Shown here piece by piece: positions 9,309 through 18,920 of a DNA stretch of 45,992 nucleotides. Position numbers and translations under genes: made by a program. How positions within the stretch are numbered: the stretch's first letter is position 1; each line of letters opens with the position of its first letter. This DNA is from CAVVIO01 sp963748095 (GTDB lineage Bacteria; Bacteroidota; Bacteroidia; Bacteroidales; UBA10428). The stretch is taken from positions 1-45,992 of the forward strand of contig CAVVIO010000101.1 of NCBI GenBank assembly GCA_963748095.1, written 5' to 3'. The notes under the pieces are model-generated. The model was not told the origin of the DNA. It saw nothing but the letters and a program-made list of their open reading frames with translations, and searched no databases.

Positions 9309-10049
9309 CTATTTGATTATTATTCTTCGTGTAACAAGCGTTTCGTCATCTGTCTGTAATTGCCAGTAATACAATCCCGGACCCAATTTGATTGGTAACC
9401 GGTAAGTTTTCCCGATCTTTTTCTCAAATACTCTTACTCGTTTGTTGTTAATCACCAACAATGTCAGAGAATCTGTATTGTCATAATCCCATCTGAAAAC
9501 CGGTATCCCGGAGAGAGTGTCATTTACCGGACTATATATTTGCAGATCACTGCCTCTGTAAACATTTTCAACCAGATTTTCATAAAAGGGATCGGGTTTG
9601 TAATTCTCTGCCAGAATCAGAGTCGATTCATTTTTATTTTCCTTAGGCAGAGGTTTATTAATTTTCTTTTCCGAAGGGAATTCCTGCTTTATGGTATCTG
9701 TTTTATCATTATCAGTAACTATCTTTTTTGTAATTCCGGGTTGATTACGTAAAAACAGATATAAACTGCCAATACCTATCATCAGTAATAATCCGGCGGC
9801 TATTTTCAGGAAAAAATAATTCCGTGGTACAGATGTATTTTTATGAATTTCCTTTTGTCTATCACCAAATATCTTTTCTGTTTCAATACTTCTAATATTC
9901 TCAATCACACCCTCTGTTTCTTCCAGTTTTTTCCTGCATTGCTGACATCCTAAAAGATGTTCTTCAAAAGCATTCTCCTCACTTTCAGAGAGCTCGTGCA
10001 TTAAATATCTTTCAATGACATTATTTATTTCAATTTCCGAATGATTCAT
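9309..10049 (-). CDS. zinc-finger anti-sigma factor, single-pass membrane protein
   Basis: About 246 residues. The N-terminus carries a zf-HC2-type site (EEHLLGCQQCRKKLEE, HxxxCxxC), the hallmark of zinc-containing anti-sigma domains. A transmembrane helix lies near residue 80-100 (FFLKIAAGLLLMIGIGSLYLFL). The periplasmic part ends in a beta-rich domain with the pattern SGIPVFRWDYDNTDSLTLLV and LGPGLYYWQLQTDDETLVTRRI, as in Bacteroidota envelope-sensing anti-sigma factors. The ATG at 10049 is preferred to a GTG at 10061; either overlaps the end of the sigma-factor gene, so the two are translationally coupled. It presumably holds the sigma factor inactive at the inner membrane. Confidence 0.85.
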   Translation of the reverse strand: MNHSEIEINNVIERYLMHELSESEENAFEEHLLGCQQCRKKLEETEGVIENIRSIETEKIFGDRQKEIHKNTSVPRNYFFLKIAAGLLLMIGIGSLYLFLRNQPGITKKIVTDNDKTDTIKQEFPSEKKINKPLPKENKNESTLILAENYKPDPFYENLVENVYRGSDLQIYSPVNDTLSGIPVFRWDYDNTDSLTLLVINNKRVRVFEKKIGKTYRLPIKLGPGLYYWQLQTDDETLVTRRIIIK

Positions 10050-10872
10050 ATGAAATTTCACTTAAATTCTTTATAATTCTCTTTACAGCCCTGTGCTTTT
10101 TAATTCGAACATTTTCTTCTGTAATATTAAGAACTTTGGCAATATCCTTAAGCTTTTGTCCACTGAAATAATATTTTCTTAATATCTCCTGTTCTTCCCC
10201 ATCAAGTCTTTCAATGATATGTTCAATAAGATTTAGCTGATCGTTATTAACGCTATCCTCATTTTCATCCAGGTAAAAATAGGTTTCAATATTTTCGCTT
10301 TCATATAATTCTAGCCTGATTTTCTTTTTTGCTCTCCTGTATTCTTTGATTTTATTCTCAAGAATTCTAAATAAATAAGATTTCAAAGCATAAGAATCTG
10401 CAAAATGCAATTTTTTACCTGAAGAAAGATCGTTATGAAAAACCATAATGGCATCGTTGAATATATGTGAAATATATTCCTGATCAGTTACCCTTTCTGC
10501 CATCCATAATGCACATCTGATCTTAAAGATTGCCACAAGCTCATTCCACGCCCGGGCATTATCAGACTTTAAAAGTTCAATAAACAATGAAAACTCTTCT
10601 TTTATCAATTGCCCTGCCAGTTCTATTATCCTGGATTTAAATAAAGTGAATGGTTTTCCCGGAATACCCTCATCAGACAGATCTTTCCATATTGTCTGTA
10701 CCATTCCGTTACTATTCTGTTCTTTAATATAACTAACTGTCCAGGTTATCTCCATTTTGTTTTTCAAACACCATGTTTTAACAATCCTGTTGATGATATA
10801 AACCACATTTTCAGTTGAAAAGTGATTATTTGATTCAAATGCCTTTAGTAGTTCGTTACCTGAATTACTCAT
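10030..10872 (-). CDS. sigma-70 family (ECF-like) RNA polymerase sigma factor with N-terminal extension
   Basis: 280 residues, longer than the usual 170-200 of an ECF sigma factor because of an extension of about 90 residues. Region 2 is visible as FNDAIMVFHNDLSS and DSYALKSYLFRILENKIKEYRRAKKK. Region 4 is LDGEEQEILRKYYFSGQKLKDIAKVLNITEENVRIKKHRAVKRI, a clear helix-turn-helix. The extension is unlike region 1 of housekeeping sigma factors and I do not recognise it. The gene is the first of a two-gene operon with its anti-sigma factor and faces the TPR-CHAT gene, so CHAT signalling and this regulon may be linked. Confidence 0.85.
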   Translation of the reverse strand: MSNSGNELLKAFESNNHFSTENVVYIINRIVKTWCLKNKMEITWTVSYIKEQNSNGMVQTIWKDLSDEGIPGKPFTLFKSRIIELAGQLIKEEFSLFIELLKSDNARAWNELVAIFKIRCALWMAERVTDQEYISHIFNDAIMVFHNDLSSGKKLHFADSYALKSYLFRILENKIKEYRRAKKKIRLELYESENIETYFYLDENEDSVNNDQLNLIEHIIERLDGEEQEILRKYYFSGQKLKDIAKVLNITEENVRIKKHRAVKRIIKNLSEISYESFGN

Positions 10873-10995
10873 TAACAGAAATGATTTTTAACCGGGATTC
10901 GTTACATAAATTAACTACAATATAAAAAAAATAAAAACAAGTGTAACGTTTTTGTTGGAAAGTTCATTTCATAGCAAATTCAGAATTGAACAACC

Positions 10996-11529
10996 ATGAA
11001 AAAAAATTACTTTATTCTTTTATTTGTAACAGTAGTGTTTCTCTTTCAGGAAGGCTTTTCGCAGGATTCCTCTAATACTTCCGTTACAATCCCGAATAAA
11101 AAAATATACAGTAAGGTCAAATTAAATGACAATTCAGGTGGTAAGGGAATTTCAATTGAAGTAGCTCACGGGCAGGCCTTCACCGATTGGACAGATGCAT
11201 GGGCATGGGTTTTCTCCAACAATTACCTCTATCACTTTAATAAAAGAATAGCAGCCGGAGCAGGTGCCGGACTCCAATTCGACTATACGGGATTATACCC
11301 TTGTTTTTCAGTTAATTCCATCTTTGGGAATAAAGTAGAAGGATTTGCAGGGTCATTGGATGTAAATTTTATTTTCAGCCGTGTCCCCGATAATTTCTAT
11401 GAGCACTTCTGGCCAACCGTCGGAGTTTACTATAAAAATTTCTTCATAAAGTATATGCCTTCATTTCTGACAGGTTATGAAAAGGAGCATTTCATTCAAT
11501 TAGGATACTCCTATTACATTAAATTCTAA
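10996..11529 (+). CDS. exported protein, probable small outer-membrane barrel
   Basis: 177 residues with a signal peptide (NYFILLFVTVVFLFQEGFSQ). The mature part has alternating polar/hydrophobic strands and ends in an aromatic residue (YSYYIKF), the usual terminus of a BAM-inserted barrel. I cannot assign a function. It opens a same-strand run of six envelope genes. Confidence 0.6.
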   Translation: MKKNYFILLFVTVVFLFQEGFSQDSSNTSVTIPNKKIYSKVKLNDNSGGKGISIEVAHGQAFTDWTDAWAWVFSNNYLYHFNKRIAAGAGAGLQFDYTGLYPCFSVNSIFGNKVEGFAGSLDVNFIFSRVPDNFYEHFWPTVGVYYKNFFIKYMPSFLTGYEKEHFIQLGYSYYIKF

Positions 11530-11574
11530 CAATTAATAAAATTATTTGTCACAAAGTATTTTATCTCTGAAATC

Positions 11575-12171
11575 ATGAAAAAATATCAATTGTTACTTTT
11601 AATAGTAGTGTTGTTAAGTCCGATGAATTACCTGAAATCACAGGAACGCAGCCGGTTTATATTTGGTTTTGGCGTAGGAGGCGGCACAACTGTTATTACA
11701 TATAAAGGAGAAGATTATTCGGTCCCGGGGACTGTGGAAAAATATAATAGAACATACATTCAACCTTCTATTTCCACCAACTTCAGGATTGGCTTTGCTC
11801 CGTCCGACCGTTTTTTTATTTGCTGGAATTCCAGGCCCAATTGGTTTGCCAAGCCATTAACGAATGAGTATGACGAAAAATCCACCCTGATGGCAGGTAT
11901 TGCAGGACTGGCCATTACATTTTACCCTTCCCAAATCCGGCCAAAATTATTTGTTAATGGACTTTTTGGCTATTCAAACCTGGGGGATGCATTTAAGGGC
12001 ACGGGGAACCACTTTGGAACAGGTATAGGGTTTGGAATAGGATATGAATTAAAAAGATACTTTACAGCCGAATTGAATATGGGAATTTCCACTTCTGAAA
12101 AGTATCATTCCGGAGGTGATTTCAAAAATCCACTCCAGGTAAATTTTACTATCAATTATTTAACTTTTTAA
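11575..12171 (+). CDS. outer-membrane beta-barrel-like protein
   Basis: 198 residues, signal peptide (YQLLLLIVVLLSPMNYLKSQ), then Gly-rich strands (FIFGFGVGGGTTVITY, GTGIGFGIGYELKRY) that alternate in the manner of OmpW/porin-like barrels, ending FTINYLTF with a terminal aromatic. The role is unknown. It lies 45 bases after the previous barrel gene and 11 bases before the lipoprotein gene, so co-transcription is likely. Confidence 0.65.
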   Translation: MKKYQLLLLIVVLLSPMNYLKSQERSRFIFGFGVGGGTTVITYKGEDYSVPGTVEKYNRTYIQPSISTNFRIGFAPSDRFFICWNSRPNWFAKPLTNEYDEKSTLMAGIAGLAITFYPSQIRPKLFVNGLFGYSNLGDAFKGTGNHFGTGIGFGIGYELKRYFTAELNMGISTSEKYHSGGDFKNPLQVNFTINYLTF

Positions 12172-12182
12172 ATCTCTTTATC

Positions 12183-12635
12183 ATGAAAAAACTTCAATTT
12201 ATTATTATTTCCATGTCAGTGGCGTTAATATTAAGTTCTTGTGCCACCACCTATCAGTATGTTACACTTCCCGATCAGAATAAAAACCTGGAAGATACTG
12301 CCTCAGCCAGAATATATGTAATGAGACCCGCTTTTATGGCTACTGCCATTTCCATGAAGGTAGCGGAAAATGACACATTAATAGGCAGTACCGGTCCAAA
12401 AGGCTTTTTATGCTGGGAAACAACTCCCTCGGATAAAATGTTGGAAAGTACTTCGGAAAACACAAGTAAACTGGAATTGAAAGTGGAAAAGGGAAAAGTA
12501 TATTTTGTCCATCAACATGTGCTTATGGGAATTCTATATGCCCGAAACAGCCTGGAATTAATAACTGACGAACAAAAGGCACAGAAATTACTCAAAAAAT
12601 GCAAAAAACCGGTAATTAAATCAGGTAAAAAATAA
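12183..12635 (+). CDS. DUF2846-like lipoprotein
   Basis: 150 residues with a lipoprotein signal ending LILSSC (lipobox LSSC). The mature part has ASARIYVMRP and a second block with SMKVAENDTLIGSTGPKGFLCWE and KVEKGKVYFVHQ, the pattern of DUF2846 proteins (small periplasmic beta domains). It ends in a Lys-rich tail. No function is established for the family. Confidence 0.6.
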   Translation: MKKLQFIIISMSVALILSSCATTYQYVTLPDQNKNLEDTASARIYVMRPAFMATAISMKVAENDTLIGSTGPKGFLCWETTPSDKMLESTSENTSKLELKVEKGKVYFVHQHVLMGILYARNSLELITDEQKAQKLLKKCKKPVIKSGKK

Positions 12636-12681
12636 CCCGAAAATCATGTTAAAATAATTCTAAATCACCAATAAAACCAAA

Positions 12682-13389
12682 ATGAAAAGATTATTGATCT
12701 ACTTTGTTCTGTTGACTTTTGCAGCATGCAGTTTTAAGAATTCCAAAACAACCGGACCTGAAGTTACTTTTTATAGTGAAAGATCAGGAATGCAAACTAC
12801 GTTGCACATGATCTTTGATTTAAACAAAACGGGTGAATTATATGAAAAACCAACAGAAATTGTCAGACTGAAAACACCCGGTAAGAGTATTAATCCATAT
12901 ACAGCATTCAGCAGTGATGGTGATTTTTATGTCATGACAGACGATAAAAATATGATTGAGTATGGAAATTATACGAACAAAAATATAGATTTTGAAAAGA
13001 TTCAAAGAACCGTTCCGTTTTTTAGCCGAAAGGGGCCGAAAGAAAAGGCTTTCGGAGCTACCAAAGGATATATATTCTCGATAGATTCTACCAGTAAGAG
13101 CAACCGGATAGGTGAATGTAAATACATGAAAATCAAAACTCCAGAAGGTGAAAACAGAACTGTATATGTTTCACGCTTAACAGAAAAAAATACCGGATGG
13201 CAGGTCCTAATGGGCGACCGTATCTTTCAGTTAGATGATAAGGGTATGTTAAAACAGGTAGGATGGTTAGATTGGCGGGCTTTCACAACTGAAGAAGGAG
13301 AAAAGCTGGTAGTCTTAATGACAAAGGGAATGAAAACAAAAAGTAAATGGGCCGGACGCTTTAATGGAAAATTATATATCGAAATGTAA
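12682..13389 (+). CDS. lipoprotein of unknown function
   Basis: 235 residues. The N-terminus LLIYFVLLTFAACS is a lipoprotein signal with lipobox FAAC. The rest is soluble and mixed in composition (for example GATKGYIFSIDSTSKSNRIG, EGEKLVVLMTKGMKT) with no family I recognise. It belongs to the same run of envelope genes. Confidence 0.55.
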   Translation: MKRLLIYFVLLTFAACSFKNSKTTGPEVTFYSERSGMQTTLHMIFDLNKTGELYEKPTEIVRLKTPGKSINPYTAFSSDGDFYVMTDDKNMIEYGNYTNKNIDFEKIQRTVPFFSRKGPKEKAFGATKGYIFSIDSTSKSNRIGECKYMKIKTPEGENRTVYVSRLTEKNTGWQVLMGDRIFQLDDKGMLKQVGWLDWRAFTTEEGEKLVVLMTKGMKTKSKWAGRFNGKLYIEM

Positions 13390-13406
13390 AACCAAAAAAT
13401 ATAGCC

Positions 13407-14003
13407 ATGAATACTTTAATAACAATTCTGACACTTTTTATACTGCTGTTTCCGATATGGGTTGCCGTACATGCCTGGAGAAAAGAATACAAATTTATCT
13501 CTGTATTAATTGGTGTAGGTTATTTTTTCCCTGTTATACCCATCGCTATTGCAGCAATTACTTTTTTCATTGTTAAACCTTATAAACCAAATATGGATTA
13601 TCATCCCAATCCACGATTATTTATCGGATGGGGAACAAAGTTTTACTGTGCTTCTGAAAAAGCAGATGACGGATCTTTTCTGACTACCCAGTGGTTTACG
13701 GTTTTTTATATACCATTAGTCCCGGTTCAGTCATACAGAATAATAATGGGAGAAAGTAATTACAAATGGCAGGGGTATACTGCTACAAGCACTCAATATT
13801 TTCAAATTCTTGACTCCAGAAAGCTCATACTGAACCATTTACTCAAAGTATATATACTTTTACTCTCTTTTGTTCTATTTACTGTTGGTATTTTCGCATC
13901 CATCAAATCGGCAGGGGTTGGGGCCGATATGGCTACATCTGCTATGATGGGATTGATCGTCGTTTACCTGATTACAGGTTATTTCCTGTTGCGTGCAAAA
14001 TAA
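13407..14003 (+). CDS. integral membrane protein of unknown function
   Basis: 198 residues. Two hydrophobic helices lie at the N-terminus (about 4-22 and 31-54) and two at the C-terminus (about 147-165 and 172-193). Between them is a soluble block, LFIGWGTKFYCASEKADDGSF followed by TTQWFTVFYIPLVPVQSYRI, a pattern seen in small Bacteroidota membrane proteins. The start ATG lies 17 bases after the preceding stop. I do not recognise a function. Confidence 0.55.
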   Translation: MNTLITILTLFILLFPIWVAVHAWRKEYKFISVLIGVGYFFPVIPIAIAAITFFIVKPYKPNMDYHPNPRLFIGWGTKFYCASEKADDGSFLTTQWFTVFYIPLVPVQSYRIIMGESNYKWQGYTATSTQYFQILDSRKLILNHLLKVYILLLSFVLFTVGIFASIKSAGVGADMATSAMMGLIVVYLITGYFLLRAK

Positions 14004-14028
14004 TCAAACATGCTAAAATGCAATAGAT

Positions 14029-14706
14029 ATGAAAACGATAAATGTTCTTTTTATTTTCTTATGTATAAATTACGCAAATTGTTATAGTCAGACCGATAAT
14101 GCGTTTGCCATTCGTCCTTACATACAATTAGAAACCGGTTATGTAATGGCAGGTGGAAATTTCGACGGAAAAAGCTATTTTACTACTGATGCTGCCATCA
14201 TTCTGGTACCTGATATCAATAATGGATTTGCTTATGGTCTTCAGTTTGGAGTTGTTACCAATAATTTCTCCCTCGATTTTGATTATCGTATTTCCATTCA
14301 CGATGCCATTCACCATGTTGAAGGAACCAATGAGTTAATAACAGTAAACAATGTTAAATTTCTGGGATTCAGCATATACACTAATGATATGCAACATAAA
14401 ATCAGGCCCTTTGTTAGTTTTGATTTGTCGGGTACCTGGATGCGCCTGAGAAACGGGGCTTATGGAATAAATGAATATTCGGGTGAAACAGATATGGCAC
14501 GATTCGGTGGAATCGTATTCGGCCTTGGCGCCGGACTTGAATTTACTGCCGGAAAAAATTTTTCCCTGAAAATGACAGCTGTTCCCTCCTACATTGCATT
14601 AACCGATGTAAAAGGAATTACGAAAAAGTACTGGGAAGTAAGTAAGTTTCACGGTTATAAATTGGATGCATTTCTTGCTGTTTGTTATAAATTCAAAAAG
14701 CTTTGA
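14029..14706 (+). CDS. outer-membrane beta-barrel-like protein
   Basis: 225 residues with a signal peptide (INVLFIFLCINYANCYSQ) and amphipathic strands, e.g. IRPYIQLETGYVMAGG, FGGIVFGLGAGLEFTAG, ending FLAVCYKFKKL. It closes the run of envelope genes and is convergent with the lysine-dehydrogenase-like gene. Confidence 0.6.
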   Translation: MKTINVLFIFLCINYANCYSQTDNAFAIRPYIQLETGYVMAGGNFDGKSYFTTDAAIILVPDINNGFAYGLQFGVVTNNFSLDFDYRISIHDAIHHVEGTNELITVNNVKFLGFSIYTNDMQHKIRPFVSFDLSGTWMRLRNGAYGINEYSGETDMARFGGIVFGLGAGLEFTAGKNFSLKMTAVPSYIALTDVKGITKKYWEVSKFHGYKLDAFLAVCYKFKKL

Positions 14707-14791
14707 TACCTTCCTGAAACCCGGGGAAATCTTACAGATAATATTTAATACTATTTCAAAACCTGTTTTTCAAGTGAAGTATTCGGAAAAA

Positions 14792-15935
14792 TCAGATTAT
14801 CCTCTGACTTTTAATGTAATGAATATCCCTGTTTTCAAGATACTCCATGATATAATCAAAACAAGCTTTATCCTTTCCTATCAGTTCAGGTGGAAAAACT
14901 CCTTTTTCTTTAAACAAACCATCCATAAACATATTAGCACAGGCAGTGGCAGAATAACCCGTTGTACGTGCCATTGACGAGGTTTGAGTCTCCTTGTTGT
15001 ATTCATCGTAGAGGTTATAGACAATCTCCTCCTGCTGGCCTTTTTCATTTTCTCCTTTCAACGTAATCCGCATCACTGTTATTTCCTCTTCTGTTTCACC
15101 CAGCTTCCATTCATTGAATAATATTTTACTGGTAAATTCCAATGGTGAAATTTCCATTCCATTCATCTGAATTTTATCTTTACTGAAAAAACCGCTCTCC
15201 TTTCAACACCTTTATATATTCTATATGCCCCGGATATCGAAGCGTCTTTTCTATCATATTCGGTATATGAGGCATCGTGTATACAACAGTGTTCGTAAAC
15301 CATCTGAATTAAATGCTTCAAGCGTACCGACAGAATCAAAATCAACATATTCACTACCTGTTAGCGCTTCTTCTGTTTTCAGTTTACCATTTTCCACATA
15401 CCGGGCAGGACGGGTATATTCTTCTATAACATCAACCGGAGAAAAAGGAGCTTTATAATTAAACGGCCATTTTTTATATTTCGGCAATCCGCCTACCAGG
15501 CATTCAAATTCGCTGATCTTCATTTTTTCATTGTAATACCCCAGAATCAGGTTGTGCATTCCGGGGGCCACACCACAATCAACTATAGCTGTTACCTGCA
15601 TTTCTTTAGCCAATGCATCCAACTCCAATGAATTTTCCGCAAAGAAAGAAATATCCACCACATTCATTTCTGCTTCAATAATTGACTTTACCGTTTCAAA
15701 ACCCAGATATCCGGGAACGGCGCAAATAACCAAATCATATGGTTTTATTGTTTGTTGCAAAATCTTTTTATCGGTAACATCCAGCACTAATGTATTCACA
15801 GATGGACATTTCTGTTTAACTTTATCCAATGCCGGCTGATTCACGTCGGTAATAGTCACATTATGCCTTGCTGCCATATCAATAGCTATGGCGCTGCCAA
15901 CCATGCCGGCTCCCAATACGATAACTATTATTCAT
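14792..15935 (-). CDS. lysine 6-dehydrogenase-like / saccharopine dehydrogenase family protein (three frameshifts)
   Basis: An NAD(P)-dependent enzyme expected to oxidise lysine at the epsilon carbon to aminoadipate semialdehyde (or piperideine carboxylate). The Rossmann motif VLGAGMVGSAIA is at the N-terminus; DCGVAPGMHNLILGYY, YTRPARYVENG, LRYPGHIEYIKVL and SMARTTGYSATACANM follow the order in Geobacillus LysDH, and the total of about 380 residues fits. The frame is broken at about 15927-15932 (one extra base near the ATG), 15275-15283 (one base missing) and 15195-15203 (one extra G); the last two compensate. Protein-level similarity continues through all breaks, so sequencing error or recent inactivation are both possible. 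It is divergent from the citrate-lyase-like operon. Confidence 0.75.
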
Positions 15936-16048
15936 GATTAATCAGTTTTTCAAAATAAAATATACAGTTAAAGTCCAATAATAGTAAAAATTTGCATACA
16001 AAGCTTGATTCATGTCAGTGTAAATTCAAACCTTTAAAAGAATTCATA

Positions 16049-16062
16049 ATGATAGTTATCAT
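16049..16062. promoter_or_regulatory. candidate operator, palindrome ATGATA-GT-TATCAT
   Basis: A 14-base inverted repeat with six-base arms and a two-base centre in the space between the divergent lysine-dehydrogenase-like gene and the citrate-lyase-like operon, about 80 bases before the latter. The position suits a regulator of both units. No regulator gene lies beside it. Confidence 0.3.
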
Positions 16063-16138
16063 AAATATATTTCAGAACTTTAAGTACTATCGTTAATCAT
16101 TTCAGTCATGAAAGAAATGACTAAAAACCGTAAAAACA

Positions 16139-17344
16139 ATGACTGGAACTGCAGGTAATTTTGGTGATTCTATCCGATCCGATTGTTTCGTCTCTGTTGA
16201 GTTAACTCAGGAAACAGGAATTAAAATTAACCTCCAAAGTAAGGTAGCAACTTTGTATGAAAATTCTATCCGCCAAAGATGTCTCGACATTCTCGGTTTT
16301 TTTGATATTCAACATGCAGAAGTTACCATAATTGATAAAGGAGCTCTCGATTTTGTTCTGGCTGCCCGGCTTGAATCAGCTATTAAAAAGATTAAATCCT
16401 CGGAAAAAGAGTTCCTGCTGCCTTTAACCGGTGAAAAAAACAATCATACCGAAAAAGAAAGATTACGCCGGTCCAGGTTATATATTCCCGGTAATGCTCC
16501 GAAGCTCATGATCAATGCCGGTATTTACGGAGCAGATGGCATTATCCTCGACCTGGAAGATTCGGTTGCCCCGGATAAGAAACAGGAAGCCCGTTTTCTG
16601 GTAAGAAATGCACTCCGGTCGGTTGATTTTTACAATGCCGAACGGATGGTGCGGATAAACCAGATCCCGGAAGGACTCAGTGATCTGAAATACATTATTC
16701 CTCATCCTGTAAATCTCATTTTAATTCCGAAGTGCGAAACTGCCGATCAGGTCAGACAGGTGGATGAAGAAATCAGCCGGATATTAAAAACTTCCAATCA
16801 TAACATTCATCTGATGCCCATTATAGAGAGTGCACTGGGTGTGATCAATGCTTATCAGATAGCAACAGCTTCTGAACATGTTGTTGCCCTGGCAATAGGT
16901 TTGGAAGATTACACGGCAGATATAGGTGTTAAACGCAGCGAAAACGGGAAAGAATCATTTTATGCAAGAAGTGCCATTGTTAATGCTGCAGCAGCGGCAG
17001 GAGTTCAGGCAATCGATTCGGTCTATTCCGATGTTTCAGACATGGATGGATTAAAGAAAAATGTAGCCAGTTCCAAAGCACTGGGCTTTGTCGGCATGGG
17101 ATGCATTCATCCGCGCCAGGTTGAAATTATCAACAAAGGGTATAATCCTGATCAGGACGAAATTGAAAAAGCGAAAAAAATAGTAGCTGCCTTCGCAGAA
17201 GCAAGGAAAAAAGGACTGGGAGTAACAACTGTCGGATCGAAAATGATCGATGCCCCGGTGGTAAAACGTGCGCTGCATACCATAGACACAGCCATTGGTT
17301 GTGGATTACTGAAAGAAAACTGGAGGGAGGAACAAAATGGGTAA
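16139..17344 (+). CDS. citE: citrate lyase acyl-carrier (CitD) / beta subunit (CitE) fusion, possible homocitrate lyase subunit
   Basis: 401 residues in two domains. Residues 1-95 are CitD-like: GDSIRSDCFVSVE holds the Ser that carries the phosphoribosyl-dephospho-CoA arm, and IDKGALDFVLAARLESAI is the CitD signature. From about residue 104 follows a CitE/HpcH-fold lyase: RSRLYIPGNAPKLM, DGIILDLEDSVAPDKK, LMPIIESALGVINA, GLEDYTADIG, GMGCIHPRQVEIIN. CitE cleaves the citryl-type thioester to oxaloacetate-type product plus acetyl-ACP. The gene overlaps citF by eight bases. CitC, CitX and CitG accessory genes are not in the window. The setting beside lysine-catabolic genes suggests homocitrate as substrate, which the sequence does not prove. 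Confidence 0.88.
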   Translation: MTGTAGNFGDSIRSDCFVSVELTQETGIKINLQSKVATLYENSIRQRCLDILGFFDIQHAEVTIIDKGALDFVLAARLESAIKKIKSSEKEFLLPLTGEKNNHTEKERLRRSRLYIPGNAPKLMINAGIYGADGIILDLEDSVAPDKKQEARFLVRNALRSVDFYNAERMVRINQIPEGLSDLKYIIPHPVNLILIPKCETADQVRQVDEEISRILKTSNHNIHLMPIIESALGVINAYQIATASEHVVALAIGLEDYTADIGVKRSENGKESFYARSAIVNAAAAAGVQAIDSVYSDVSDMDGLKKNVASSKALGFVGMGCIHPRQVEIINKGYNPDQDEIEKAKKIVAAFAEARKKGLGVTTVGSKMIDAPVVKRALHTIDTAIGCGLLKENWREEQNG

Positions 17345-18824
17345 AATGATAAAAAACGCTGCCGGCAGAATGGTTCCCGACTCGATTAACGGGAAAAAAG
17401 CTATCCCTTTTCAGGGCATAGGCAAATTCCGGCCTTCCGGTAAAAAGGCATCGCCCCGCATATCGAGCTGTGCCGATTTTCCTCCGGACGGGAACAAGCT
17501 GGTAAAAGATTTAAAAGAAGCATTAATAAAATCCGGCATCAAAGATGGAATGACCATTTCCACACATCACCATTTCAGGGACGGAGATCTCATTGCTATA
17601 AAAGTATTTGAACTGATCAGAGAGCTGGGATTTAAAAACATGATCTGGTTTCCGTCTGCATCTTTTCCATGCCACGAGCCGCTTATTGAATACATGAAAG
17701 ACGGAACCATTCATCATATTGAAGGCAGCATGAACGGACCATTGGGAAGATTTTGTTCCGAAGGAAAAATGAAAGGAACAGGAGTTCTTCGCTCTCATGG
17801 CGGACGGTATCAGGCTGTTCAGGATGGTGAAGTGGAGATTGATATTGCTGTTATTGCTGCACCCACAGCCGATCCTTTTGGAAATGCCAACGGACTTACA
17901 GGGCCTTCCGCCTGCGGTTCTCTGGGATTTGCTCTTGCTGACTCACAGTATGCCGACAAAGTCATTGTGGTTACGGACAACCTGGTTCCGTTTCCCTGTT
18001 ACCCCTGGCAGATACAGGGAAATAATGTCGATTTTGTGGTAAAAGAAGAAAAGATCGGTATTCCTGAAAAGATCATATCAGGCACCACCCAAATGACGAA
18101 AAGTCCCGACCGGCTGTTAATTGCCGAACTGACCGCAAAGTTTTGTGATGCATGCGGACTGATTAAGGATGGTTTTTCGTTTCAGACCGGTGCCGGGGGA
18201 ACTTCGCTGGTGATCAGCACTTTTTTCCGGGATATTATGCGGGAAAAAGGTGTCAAAGCACGATTTGCAAGGGCGGGCAGTAATAAATACCTTGTTGAAA
18301 TGCTCGAGGAAGGGCTGATTGAATACATCCTCGATGGCCAGACATTCGATCTCGAAGGAGTACGATCGATGCGTGAAAACAGCCGGCATGTTTCTACCAG
18401 TCCGTTTACAAGCTATAATTACCATTCGAAAGGAAATTTCGCAGAAATGGTAGACATTGTCATACTGGGGGCCACAGAAGTAGATGTGAATTTCAACGGG
18501 AATGTAGTTACCCATTCAGATGGATACCTGTTACACGGGATCGGCGGCTGGCAAAACTGCCTGTTTGGAAAAACGGTGATCCTCCCCATCCCGCTCTTTC
18601 GCGACCGGATCCCGGTAATTGTCGATGAAGTGACCACCCTTTGCGGTCCGGGAGAATTAATTGATGTCATCGTCACCGAAAGGGGGATTGCCATCAACCC
18701 GCTTCGCAAGGATCTGCTGGAAAAAGCAAAGCATTCGAATCTGCCGGTAAAATCCATTCATGAATTAAAGGAAGAAGCCGAAAGAATTTGCGGTAAACCG
18801 GAAAAACCGGACATTCACAGATAA
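17337..18824 (+). CDS. citF: citrate lyase alpha subunit (acyl-ACP:citrate transferase), possible homocitrate lyase subunit
   Basis: 495 residues, the usual CitF length. Diagnostic blocks are TISTHHHFRDGD, GVLRSHGGRYQAV, APTADPFGNANGLTGPSACG, DNLVPFPCYPWQIQG, FQTGAGGTSLV and VVTHSDGYLLHGIGGWQNC. The subunit swaps acetate on the carrier thioester for (homo)citrate before CitE cleaves it. A GGAGG lies just before its ATG, which overlaps the end of the CitDE gene. Its pairing with CitDE argues for a complete lyase complex. Confidence 0.93.
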   Translation: MGKMIKNAAGRMVPDSINGKKAIPFQGIGKFRPSGKKASPRISSCADFPPDGNKLVKDLKEALIKSGIKDGMTISTHHHFRDGDLIAIKVFELIRELGFKNMIWFPSASFPCHEPLIEYMKDGTIHHIEGSMNGPLGRFCSEGKMKGTGVLRSHGGRYQAVQDGEVEIDIAVIAAPTADPFGNANGLTGPSACGSLGFALADSQYADKVIVVTDNLVPFPCYPWQIQGNNVDFVVKEEKIGIPEKIISGTTQMTKSPDRLLIAELTAKFCDACGLIKDGFSFQTGAGGTSLVISTFFRDIMREKGVKARFARAGSNKYLVEMLEEGLIEYILDGQTFDLEGVRSMRENSRHVSTSPFTSYNYHSKGNFAEMVDIVILGATEVDVNFNGNVVTHSDGYLLHGIGGWQNCLFGKTVILPIPLFRDRIPVIVDEVTTLCGPGELIDVIVTERGIAINPLRKDLLEKAKHSNLPVKSIHELKEEAERICGKPEKPDIHR

Positions 18825-18920
18825 AGTGGTGGCTGTTGTTAAATGGGTGGATGGAACAGTAATAGATGTTGTAAGACAAATTATACCAAAATGAAATAAT
18901 AACAATAAAAAACAATATTT

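Noticed and set aside
15936..16138. Lysine riboswitch
   Set aside because: No conserved lysine-riboswitch core or terminator hairpin could be read here.
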